Assembly (NCBI GenBank): GCA_041905595.1
Contig: JAYRKT010000011.1
Coordinates: 50,275 to 114,274, forward strand
Length of the DNA stretch: 64,000 nt
From: Aliitabrizicola sp041905595
GTDB lineage: Bacteria; Pseudomonadota; Alphaproteobacteria; Rhodobacterales; Rhodobacteraceae
Direction: 5' to 3'
Shown: positions 51,456-59,315 of the stretch, in pieces
Position numbering within the stretch: the stretch's first letter is position 1
Layout of the letters: each line of letters starts with the position of its first letter
Translations under genes and position numbers: made by a program
The notes under the pieces: model-generated
Databases searched by the model: none
Told to the model about the DNA's origin: nothing
Seen by the model: the letters and a program-made list of their open reading frames with translations, nothing else

Positions 51456-52384
51456 GTCGTCTTCGCTGCCGGGACGATCACCGAAAGGGCATCGCGGTGC
51501 ATCTGCAGATGGAAGGGGCCGGTCAGGCGGGCCTTTTCGCCATCGAAGGCGACAAGGCGGGTCGGATGGCGCGTGTCGATGGTCAACTCATCGGCAATGA
51601 CCAGTTCGAAATCCTGCCCCCGCGCAATCGTGCCGAAGGCCAGGCGGACCGCTGCCAGCATCAGCTCCATCGGGCGCTGCCCCTTGGCAAGGAACAGCGC
51701 GAAATGTCCTGCGCGGACGGCTTCGGCCCCGTCAAGGCCAAGCGCTTCGAGCTGATAGGGGCTGCGCGCCACGAAGGCGAGCGGTGTGTGGAAGTGGCGG
51801 GTCTCGTCTCCGACGGTCAGGGCAAGGTGCATGGGGTCGCGCAGGTCGCGCAGGGTCAGCAGCACCGACCAATAGGCCGCGATGCGGCTGCGGCCCCACC
51901 GCTTGTAGACGGCTTCACGCCGTTCGAGAATTTCCGGGTAGACGCCGAAGCTCGCATTGTTCAGGAACAGCCGGCCATTCACCTCGCCCAGATCAACCTT
52001 TGCTACCTGCCCCGAAAGGATGGTGTCGAGGGCGGCCTCCAGCGTTTCGCCCACGCCGAGGCCGCGGGCGAAGTAGTTGAAGGTTCCGCCGGGAAGAACT
52101 GCCATCACCGTCGCGCTTCCGGCCAGAACCCCGGCGACGGCCGATTGCGTGCCATCGCCGCCAAGCGCCACCACGATGTCGGTGCCGTCGCGCACTGCCT
52201 CGCGTGCGGCGCCCAGAATGGCGCTGCCCTTTCGCGCCGCATGGACGGTGAAGCTTTGTACCGCAGGTTCCAGCCGCTCGCGGATCATCCGTTCCTTGGC
52301 GAGCGCGTCCTTGCGCCCAGAGGCGGCATTCATCACTACCGCCAGACGCGCGGCCGAGAGGTCGAGGGGAAGGGAAAGGGACAT
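51452..52384 (-). CDS. Diacylglycerol/lipid kinase family protein
   Basis: 310 residues from ATG 52384. The catalytic domain has VVMNAASGRKDALAKE, then VVALGGDGTQSAVAGVLAGS and VLPGGTFNYFARGLGVG, the GGDGT and PGGT-N motifs of DagK/YegS enzymes. It should phosphorylate diacylglycerol or a similar lipid alcohol on the membrane's inner face. It is coupled by ATGA overlap to the phosphoesterase and divergent from an SDR gene, 150 bases away. Confidence 0.9.
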   Translation of the reverse strand: MSLSLPLDLSAARLAVVMNAASGRKDALAKERMIRERLEPAVQSFTVHAARKGSAILGAAREAVRDGTDIVVALGGDGTQSAVAGVLAGSATVMAVLPGGTFNYFARGLGVGETLEAALDTILSGQVAKVDLGEVNGRLFLNNASFGVYPEILERREAVYKRWGRSRIAAYWSVLLTLRDLRDPMHLALTVGDETRHFHTPLAFVARSPYQLEALGLDGAEAVRAGHFALFLAKGQRPMELMLAAVRLAFGTIARGQDFELVIADELTIDTRHPTRLVAFDGEKARLTGPFHLQMHRDALSVIVPAAKTT

Positions 52385-52534
52385 CGGCGCTCCGGTCGGG
52401 GACGCCGTCAATCCTAGGTCGTTTCCCCCGGCTGACAACCGCAGGGCGCTGCATGGACAATCGACCCGGCGCGGGGCTAAACCGCCTGCGATGGAGCGGA
52501 TGGACCGCGACCGCAAGGACAGGGGAGGCTTGCA

Positions 52535-53302
52535 ATGCAGGACGGGCCCATGCACCGCCGCCGGGTACTGGTCACCGGGGCTGGCGCGGCCGAAGGCATC
52601 GGCTTTGCCTGCGCCCGCTGGCTTGCGCAAGAAGGCCATCACGTCGCGCTTGCATCGACCACGCCCCGCATCCACAACCGCGTCGCTGAGTTGCAGGCGC
52701 TTGGCCATTCGGCGAGCGGCCATGTCGCCGACCTGACGCGAGAGGTCGACGTGTCCCGTCTGGCGGCCGAGGTCGGTGCGGTCGACATCCTCGTGAACAA
52801 TGCGGGCATGGGGTCGCTCGGCGCGCCCGCGCCCTGGGCCGATTTCCTGGACCAGCCAGTATCGGAGTGGTTCGCCACCCTCGACGTGAGCCTTGGCACG
52901 GCAGTCCGGGTGACGCGAGCCTTTCTGCCGGGGATGGTGGCTGCCGGCTGGGGGCGGGTGGTGATGATGGCGTCGGTGACCGGACCGGTCACCTCGATTG
53001 CCGGGAACTCCGCCTACGCCGCCGCCAAGGCCGGGATGACCGGCCTGACCCGGACGCTCGCGCTCGAGGTCGGCGGTCGGGGCGTGACCGTCAATGCCGT
53101 CGCGCCGGGATGGATCGCCACCGCTGCCCAGACCGAGGACGAGGCCCGCGCGGCCCGCGCTACGCCCCCCGGTCGGGCGGGCACCGCCGATGAGGTGGCT
53201 GCTTGCGTGGCCTTCCTTGCAAGCGAAGGGGCAAGCTACGTCAACGGGACGATGCTGGTCGTCGATGGCGGCAACACCATTCAGGAAATGAAGAATGTAT
53301 GA
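52535..53302 (+). CDS. Short-chain dehydrogenase/reductase
   Basis: 255 residues, with GGGGAGG upstream. The cofactor motif is VTGAGAAEGIGFACARWL, then VDILVNNAGMG, the catalytic Ser in MMASVTGP and the YAAAK motif in NSAYAAAKAGMTG, and a C-terminal SYVNGTMLVVDGGN. It is a classical SDR, nearest in form to 3-oxoacyl-ACP reductase-like enzymes. Substrate cannot be told; it stands alone between divergent and co-directional unrelated genes. Confidence 0.88.
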   Translation: MQDGPMHRRRVLVTGAGAAEGIGFACARWLAQEGHHVALASTTPRIHNRVAELQALGHSASGHVADLTREVDVSRLAAEVGAVDILVNNAGMGSLGAPAPWADFLDQPVSEWFATLDVSLGTAVRVTRAFLPGMVAAGWGRVVMMASVTGPVTSIAGNSAYAAAKAGMTGLTRTLALEVGGRGVTVNAVAPGWIATAAQTEDEARAARATPPGRAGTADEVAACVAFLASEGASYVNGTMLVVDGGNTIQEMKNV

Positions 53303-53350
53303 TCATATAATGGGTTGCGGCATTTACCTCACCTTTGCCCGGAGCGCCGC

Positions 53351-54514
53351 ATGACCCCGGCCGCCCGCGCCGCCGCAGCGATCGAGATCCTTGACCGCAT
53401 TCTCGCCGGCGCTCCAGCCGAACAGACGCTGACGAACTGGGCCCGCGCCAGCCGCTTTGCCGGTTCGGGCGATCGGAACGCCATCCGCGATCTGGTCTTC
53501 GACGCGCTCCGCTGCCGGCGGTCCTTCGCGGCGCTTGGCGGGGCAAAGACGGGTCGCGGGCTGATCCTCGGCGGCCTGCGCGCCGCCGGTGCTGATCCAG
53601 GCGCGATCTTCACCGGCGAGGGCCACGCGCCGGCGCCGTTGACCGAGGCCGAGCAGAAAGCGCCGCCAGCCCCCGACGGGCTTGTGGCGCTTGACTGCCC
53701 AGACTGGCTTGCGCCGCGGCTGGAGCGCAGCCTTGGCCGCGACTTTCCGGCGGTCATGGAGAGGCTTCGCCATCGTGCCCCGGTGTTTCTGCGGGTCAAC
53801 CGCCTGCTCGCGACCCGTGATCAGGCGATCGCCGCACTGGCCGAGGACGGGATCGTGGCAGTGCCGCACCCCCTTGCGCACACGGCGCTCGAGTTGACCG
53901 CGAATGCCCGGAAAATCCAGTCTTCGCAGGCTTTTGCGAGCGGTTTCGTTGAGTTGCAGGATGCCGCCTCGCAGGCGGTCGTCGAGGCGCTGCCCCTGCG
54001 TGACGGGCAGCGGGTGCTCGACTATTGCGCGGGCGGAGGCGGCAAGACGCTGGCCATGGCCGCGCAGGCACGGCTGCGACTCTGGGCGCATGACATCGAC
54101 CCTCGCCGCCTGCGTGACCTGCCCGAGCGCGCCACCCGCGCCGGGGCGAAGGTAACGCTGCTGGAGGGGAAGGCCGTCGACCGCGAGGCGCCATTCGATC
54201 TGGTCTTGATCGACGTGCCCTGTTCCGGGTCCGGCAGCTGGCGCCGCGCGCCCGAGGCGAAGTGGACTTTTACCGAAGCGCGGCTGGCGCAACTCTTGGA
54301 CATCCAGGCAGGCATCCTCGACCGGACCTCGGCGTTGGTCGCCGCCGGGGGCTGCCTGGCCTATGCCACCTGTTCGATGCTCGACGAGGAAAACTCCGCG
54401 CAGGTCGACAGCTTTCTCCAAAGGCATCCTGACTGGCATCGCGTGCTCGAACGTCGGCTGACCCCCTTGGACGGCGGCGATGGGTTCTACCTGGCCGGGC
54501 TGAAAAGGAAATAG
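53351..54514 (+). CDS. RsmB-like RNA (cytosine-5) methyltransferase
   Basis: 387 residues from ATG 53351, with GGAG 7 bases upstream; an in-frame TTG at 53315 is rejected. An N-terminal NusB-like helical region (about 1-75) precedes the methyltransferase. SAM motif: VLDYCAGGGGKTLAMAA; motif IV with Cys: LIDVPCSGSGSWRR; motif VI with the catalytic Cys: YATCSMLDEEN. RsmB methylates C967 of 16S rRNA in E. coli; the match here is good in fold, the exact site inferred. Confidence 0.9.
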   Translation: MTPAARAAAAIEILDRILAGAPAEQTLTNWARASRFAGSGDRNAIRDLVFDALRCRRSFAALGGAKTGRGLILGGLRAAGADPGAIFTGEGHAPAPLTEAEQKAPPAPDGLVALDCPDWLAPRLERSLGRDFPAVMERLRHRAPVFLRVNRLLATRDQAIAALAEDGIVAVPHPLAHTALELTANARKIQSSQAFASGFVELQDAASQAVVEALPLRDGQRVLDYCAGGGGKTLAMAAQARLRLWAHDIDPRRLRDLPERATRAGAKVTLLEGKAVDREAPFDLVLIDVPCSGSGSWRRAPEAKWTFTEARLAQLLDIQAGILDRTSALVAAGGCLAYATCSMLDEENSAQVDSFLQRHPDWHRVLERRLTPLDGGDGFYLAGLKRK

Positions 54515-54616
54515 ATCGCCTTTTGGTTGTGGCGCGGCGGTCCGGGCTGCGATTAAATGCGACTTAACGCTTTTCCCTGCCAATCAGAGGGGTCGAATCT
54601 GTTTCAGGGGGCATCG

Positions 54617-56962
54617 GTGACAGTCGCTGCATCGGAGGGCGAGGGGGACCGGCCAAGGCGCGGCCTGTCACGGCTGGCGTCCCGGGCCTGGCTTCTGGTG
54701 GTCCTGGCCGCCGCGACATTGACGCTTGCCGTGGCCGCAGGGCCGGGCGTTGTCCGGCTGGTTGCCGGTGCTGCGACCTTTACCTTCTGTCTGCTGGCTG
54801 TCGGGTTGCGGGCGCTCGGCTGGCAGGCAAAACGGCGTCAGGCCAGCGAGACGATGCAGATCGCCCGGCTGGTCGAACAGGATGCGGCGCCGTGTTTTGT
54901 CTCCGATATCGAAGGGGCGGTTCTGTATCGCAATGCCGCCGCGAGGGGGCGGTTCGGCGAAGGCGCGGTTGACAGCCTTGCCGCCGCGCTCGGCGATCAT
55001 TTCGTCTCGCCGGGCGCGCTGCTCTATCGGCTGCAAAGTCGGGCCCGTGCCACGGGCGCCTCGCGCGAGGATGTGGTGACCCGGCGCGGCCATACCCGCC
55101 TGTCGGTGCATCGCCTGGACGAGACGCGGTTCCTCTGGCGGCTGGAGGAAATGCTGGAACGCGCCACTCCCGGCCGGGGGGCGGAGACCCTGAGCCTGCC
55201 GATGCTGGTCGCGAACAAGGCTGGCGTCGTGCTGTTCATGAACGAGGCGATGCGCCGGCTCCTTGGCAGCCGGGTCAGGCAGCTGGACCGGATCTTTACC
55301 TCGCCCGACATCCGATCGGGCGAAGAGGTCGTGATCGCCACCCCCGAAGGGCCGGTGCGCGCCCTGGTGGCAGAGGTCGAAGGTGCGGGCGAAAGGCGCG
55401 AAATCTACCTGTTTCCGACCGGAGTGCAGGCCAGCGGTCCCGCGCCGCGATCCGATTTCGAACACCTGCCGGTTGCCCTGTTGCGGCTGGACGGATCGGC
55501 ACTGGTTCGGTCGGCCAACCTCGCGGCGCGCGAGCTTCTGCGCTGGCCCGGGGAGGGGAACCTGCGTCTGCCCGACCTTCTGGAAGGGCTGGGACGGTCC
55601 TTGTCGGACTGGACGCGCGACGTGCTGGCCGAACGCGTGCCCGGCGGAACCGAGGTCTTGCGGCTGCGCAACTCCGACGCCGACCGTTTCGTGCAAGTGA
55701 CGCTGCGCCGCGTGGTTGACGGCGACCGTGCAGAGGTGCTTGCGGTCCTGCACGACGCGACCGAATTCAAGTCGCTTGAGGCGCAGTTCACCCAAAGCCA
55801 GAAGATGCAGGCCATCGGCCAACTGGCCGGCGGGATCGCCCATGATTTCAACAACCTGCTGACCGCGATCTCGGGCCATTGCGATCTTCTGCTGCTGCGT
55901 CACCGGCCGGACGAACTGGAATATGCCGACCTTGTGCAGATTAGCCAGAATGCCAACCGCGCTGCGGCGCTGGTGGGCAAGCTGCTCGCCTTTTCCCGCA
56001 AGCAGACGCTGCAACTCGAATCCACCGACCTGCAGGAAGTCCTGTCGGACCTGACCCACCTGCTGAACCGGCTGGTGGGCGAGAAGGTTCGGCTGGAGTT
56101 GCGCCATGCGCCCGATGTCGGCTTCATACGCTCGGATCGCCAGCAACTGGAGCAGGCGATCATCAATCTCGTGGTCAATGCCCGGGATGCCATGCCTGCG
56201 GGCGGAACGATCCGCATCCGCACTGAACGGCGTGTCCTGGATGCCGAGGTCCAGCGCGACGGCGCAGTCATGCCGCCGGGGATCTATGCGGTCATCACGG
56301 TCAGCGATACTGGAACGGGCATACCGCAGGAGCTGCGGGGCCGCATCTTCGACCCGTTCTTTACCACCAAGCGGCCGGGCGAGGGCACCGGTCTTGGCCT
56401 GTCGATGACCTATGGTTTCGTCAAGCAGACCGGCGGCTACATCTTCGTCGACAGCGAGCCGGGGCAGGGCACGGAGTTTCAGCTGTACTTCCTTGAACAG
56501 GAACCCGAACCCGAAGCCGTGGCCATCCCGATGATGCCGCCGCTGCGAGCGCGTTCGCGGGACTTCGCTCCGCCGCCACCTGCGCTGCGGCCGGAGGACG
56601 GCGTCGTCCTTCTGGTCGAGGACGAGCCGCCTGTTCGCGCCGTCGCTTCGCGCGCGCTTCGGCTCAAGGGCTTCACGGTTCTCGAGGCGGAAAATGCCGA
56701 GGCCGCGCTGAAGCTGCTAGAAGACCGGTCGGTCCAGGTCGACATCTTCGTGACCGATGTGGTCATGCCGGGCATGGACGGACCAAGCTGGGTGATGAAG
56801 GCGTTGGAACAGCGGCCCAAAGCCCGGGTGGTTTTCATGTCGGGTTATGCCGAGGACAGTTTCGCCGATCGTCGCGAACAGATCGCCGGATCGGTCTTCT
56901 TGCCGAAACCCTTCTCGCTTGCCGACCTGACCAACACGGTTCAGGGGCAACTGGTGCATTGA
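54617..56962 (+). CDS. cckA: Cell-cycle hybrid histidine kinase CckA
   Basis: 781 residues from GTG 54617, preceded by AGGGGG; ATG 54557 is an alternative that adds 20 residues. Two N-terminal helices (about residues 25-65) are followed by two PAS-like regions, then HisKA with His409 in GGIAHDFNNLLTAISGH, HATPase (NLVVNARDAM, DTGTGIP, GEGTGLGLSM) and a C-terminal receiver with Asp714 in FVTDVVMPGMDGPS. The layout is that of CckA, which feeds the ChpT-CtrA phosphorelay. In Rhodobacterales this relay controls motility and gene transfer agent production. No other relay genes are in the window. Confidence 0.92.
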   Translation: MTVAASEGEGDRPRRGLSRLASRAWLLVVLAAATLTLAVAAGPGVVRLVAGAATFTFCLLAVGLRALGWQAKRRQASETMQIARLVEQDAAPCFVSDIEGAVLYRNAAARGRFGEGAVDSLAAALGDHFVSPGALLYRLQSRARATGASREDVVTRRGHTRLSVHRLDETRFLWRLEEMLERATPGRGAETLSLPMLVANKAGVVLFMNEAMRRLLGSRVRQLDRIFTSPDIRSGEEVVIATPEGPVRALVAEVEGAGERREIYLFPTGVQASGPAPRSDFEHLPVALLRLDGSALVRSANLAARELLRWPGEGNLRLPDLLEGLGRSLSDWTRDVLAERVPGGTEVLRLRNSDADRFVQVTLRRVVDGDRAEVLAVLHDATEFKSLEAQFTQSQKMQAIGQLAGGIAHDFNNLLTAISGHCDLLLLRHRPDELEYADLVQISQNANRAAALVGKLLAFSRKQTLQLESTDLQEVLSDLTHLLNRLVGEKVRLELRHAPDVGFIRSDRQQLEQAIINLVVNARDAMPAGGTIRIRTERRVLDAEVQRDGAVMPPGIYAVITVSDTGTGIPQELRGRIFDPFFTTKRPGEGTGLGLSMTYGFVKQTGGYIFVDSEPGQGTEFQLYFLEQEPEPEAVAIPMMPPLRARSRDFAPPPPALRPEDGVVLLVEDEPPVRAVASRALRLKGFTVLEAENAEAALKLLEDRSVQVDIFVTDVVMPGMDGPSWVMKALEQRPKARVVFMSGYAEDSFADRREQIAGSVFLPKPFSLADLTNTVQGQLVH

Positions 56963-57133
56963 CGCCGGTGGTGGTTCGACTGCCGCGCCACGGCGCCGGG
57001 ATAGCTGTTGCCGTCGGGCTGGAGGAAGGCCGCGCGCCCTTTCCGGCTGGCGCCGTCTGACCGCGCGCCTCAGCGTACTCGGCGAATCTGTGGCTGGGCA
57101 GGGCGTATTGCTGCGCCCACCAGTCAGCTCTGA

Positions 57134-58270
57134 TCAGGCATGTGGGAAGACCCGCCGGCCCTCGCGGGCGCTGCGGGCCATGCCATGGATGATCCGCTCG
57201 ATCGCCAGAGCGTCGGTGAAATCGGGATGCGCCGGAGCACCGCCACCGATGGCCCGGAGAAGATCGGCACATTCGACGACCTTCAGGTCGTTGAACCCCA
57301 GTTGATGTCCGGGGGCAGGGCAAAACTGGCCGTAGGGCGGATGCGCCGGTCCGGTCAGGATGGTCTTGAATCCCTGTTCCGCCTTCGGCCCTGCATTCTG
57401 GTAGAGTTGGAGTTCGTTCATCCGCTCCTGATCGAAGACGATCATGCCTTCCGTTCCGTGCAGTTCGAACCCAAGCCGCGATTTGCGCCCCCAGGCCGAC
57501 CGCGAAATGACCATCGACCCCTGGGCCCCGCTTGCGAAGCGCACCAGGACCGAGGCCGCATCCTCGGTCTCGACCGGGCGGCGGCCGGAGCCGTCGGGCA
57601 GGGCGCGGGTTTCGTGGATCACCTTCATGTCGGCGACAAGGCTTTCGATCGGCCCCATCAGCGCGTGGGCAAAGCTGACCAGGTGGCTGCCGATGTCGCC
57701 AAGCGCGCCGAGCCCCGCCTCCTCGATCCGCGCCCGCCAGGTCCAGGGCAGGTCCGGATCGGCCTGATAATCCTCGTCCACCCAGCCGCGGAACTGCACG
57801 GGCCGGCCAATGGCACCGGCGGCCACCAGCCGCTGCGCATGGGTGATCGCCGGATTGCGCAGGTAGTTGTAGCCGACCATCGTGACGACGCCCGCCTGGC
57901 GCGCCACCGCTTCCATGTCCTCGGCCTGCTCCAGCGTCAGCGCCATCGGCTTCTCGCACCAGACATGTTTGCCCGCCGTCAGTGCGGCAAGGGCGATCGG
58001 GTGGTGCATCTGGTTCGGCGTGGTGATCGACACGACATCGACGGTGGGGTCCTGGACCAGCGCCTGCCAGTCGTCCACGGCGCGGGCAAAGCCGAACTGG
58101 TCTGCAAAGGCGGCCGCGCGGTCGGCGGGAGTATCGCAAAGCACCTCCAGGCGAACCTCGGGCATTGCACCCAGATCGCGGCCCATCACCGCCTTGACAT
58201 TCCGCCAGGCCAGGGCATGGGTCTTGCCCATGAAGCCCGTTCCGATCAGGCCGACACCCACAGATCCCAT
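57134..58270 (-). CDS. Gfo/Idh/MocA oxidoreductase, probable inositol or related sugar dehydrogenase
   Basis: 378 residues from ATG 58270 with GGAGGTGA upstream. The Rossmann start is VGVGLIGTGFMGKTHALAW, the family Lys is in WCEKPMALT (EKP), and GALGDIGSHLVSFA supplies the catalytic Asp/His. It is divergent from an RpiR regulator next to iolCDE, and one operator-like palindrome lies in the shared promoter. It could be a myo- or scyllo-inositol dehydrogenase, the first step into this pathway, but the exact substrate cannot be read from sequence. Confidence 0.87.
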   Translation of the reverse strand: MGSVGVGLIGTGFMGKTHALAWRNVKAVMGRDLGAMPEVRLEVLCDTPADRAAAFADQFGFARAVDDWQALVQDPTVDVVSITTPNQMHHPIALAALTAGKHVWCEKPMALTLEQAEDMEAVARQAGVVTMVGYNYLRNPAITHAQRLVAAGAIGRPVQFRGWVDEDYQADPDLPWTWRARIEEAGLGALGDIGSHLVSFAHALMGPIESLVADMKVIHETRALPDGSGRRPVETEDAASVLVRFASGAQGSMVISRSAWGRKSRLGFELHGTEGMIVFDQERMNELQLYQNAGPKAEQGFKTILTGPAHPPYGQFCPAPGHQLGFNDLKVVECADLLRAIGGGAPAHPDFTDALAIERIIHGMARSAREGRRVFPHA

Positions 58271-58306
58271 GTTCACCTCCGCCTCTCCGCTCGCAAGCTT
58301 TCTGGT

Positions 58307-58322
58307 TGGAATATTTTTTCCA
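58307..58322 (+). promoter_or_regulatory. Putative RpiR/IolR operator, copy 1
   Basis: TGGAATATTTTTTCCA reads TGGAATA-TT-TTTTCCA, an inverted repeat with one mismatch. It contains GGAA-N6-TTCC, the form reported for the Sinorhizobium meliloti inositol regulator IolR. It lies between the divergent dehydrogenase and regulator genes, 37 bases before the dehydrogenase start and 43 before the regulator start. Confidence 0.7.
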
Positions 58323-58365
58323 TGCTGGTAGCCTGATCGCAAGGGTCGCTGTCAAGGACATTCGC

Positions 58366-59187
58366 ATGGACGCCACCACGCGCCTTTCTGCCCCCGCCAC
58401 GGTCGAGGAGTTCCGCGACCGGCTGGCCCTGATCACCGACACGCTGCCGAAACGGCTGCGTCAGTGCGCCGACTTCATCGCCGCGCATACCGACCGGATC
58501 GCCGTCTCGACGGTCGCCGATCTGGCGGCGGGCGCGGATGTTCCGCCTTCGGCGCTGATGCGCTTCTGCCAGATCATGGGATTTTCCGGTTTTTCCGAGA
58601 TGCAGAAGCTGTTTCGCGAGGCCTATGTGCCTGGTTGGCCGGATTACTCGACCCGACTGCGGAATCTGAAGGAAAACGGGGCGGGCAGCCCCGGCGCGCT
58701 GGTGGCCGAGTTTGTCGAGGCTGGGCGGCTGTCGCTTGAGGTGCTGGCGAAATCGCTGGACGAGACAGCGCTCGAGGCCGCCGTGTCCCTGCTGGCAAAG
58801 GCCGACACGGTCCATGTCGTGGGCATGCGACGCGCCTTTCCGGTGGCGTTCTACATGGTCTATGTCTTTGAAAAGATGCAGGTGCCGGCCATGCTGCACG
58901 ATGCGGTGGGCAAGCTTGACCACCGCTATGCGCTTCGCCCCGGCGATGCGATGCTGGCCATCACCTTTGCCCCCTATTCGGAGGAAACCCTGACCCTGGC
59001 TCAGGATGCCCGCGACCGTGGCCTGCCGGTTGTGGCGATGACCGATCAATTGACCAGCCCGCTCGCGCGCCAGTCAGATGCTGTCCTGACTGTTCCCGAG
59101 GTGGACTTCGGCGCCTTCCGCTCGCTTTCGGCAACGATCGCAATGGCTTTGTCTTTGGCGGTGGCTGTCGGGACGGCGCGCGGCTGA
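58366..59187 (+). CDS. iolR: MurR/RpiR-family regulator of inositol genes
   Basis: 273 residues from ATG 58366 with AAGGA upstream; the frame is open from 58306 but that start overlaps the operator. The N-terminal helix-turn-helix (about 1-80) includes RLRQCADFIAAHTDRIAVSTVADLAAGADVPPSALMRFCQIMGFSGFSEMQ. A SIS sugar-phosphate isomerase-like domain follows (about 120-260, HVVGMRRAFPVAFYMVYVFE). Position between an inositol-type dehydrogenase and iolCDE, plus matching palindromes, make it the likely repressor of this module. Confidence 0.9.
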   Translation: MDATTRLSAPATVEEFRDRLALITDTLPKRLRQCADFIAAHTDRIAVSTVADLAAGADVPPSALMRFCQIMGFSGFSEMQKLFREAYVPGWPDYSTRLRNLKENGAGSPGALVAEFVEAGRLSLEVLAKSLDETALEAAVSLLAKADTVHVVGMRRAFPVAFYMVYVFEKMQVPAMLHDAVGKLDHRYALRPGDAMLAITFAPYSEETLTLAQDARDRGLPVVAMTDQLTSPLARQSDAVLTVPEVDFGAFRSLSATIAMALSLAVAVGTARG

Positions 59188-59235
59188 CGCGAACTCACGC
59201 TCTCCTGAAGAAAACCCTTTCCTGCAACCCTGGAA

Positions 59236-59251
59236 TGGAATAAATATTCCA
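59236..59251 (+). promoter_or_regulatory. Putative RpiR/IolR operator, copy 2 (perfect palindrome)
   Basis: TGGAATAAATATTCCA is a perfect inverted repeat, TGGAATA-AA-TATTCCA, 64 bases before the iolC start. It shares 12 of 16 bases with the 58307 site and keeps the GGAA-N6-TTCC core. Binding here should control iolCDE. Confidence 0.75.
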
Positions 59252-59315
59252 AAACCGCATCGCGGCTGTGAGTCTCCGGTGCAAGCGGGGACGCCTGACG
59301 GGGGGAGAGTAGCGC

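Noticed and set aside
53315..53350. TTG start giving 12 extra residues on the RsmB-like protein
   Set aside because: The ATG at 53351 has a well-placed GGAG and the family's N-terminus begins there.
56963..57133. Protein-like minus-strand stretch (ADWWAQQYALPSHRFAEYAE) between cckA and the Gfo/Idh gene
   Set aside because: It has no start codon or ribosome site of its own and the downstream part turns into low-complexity Pro/Ser/Arg. It might be a gene remnant, but I cannot support it as a gene.
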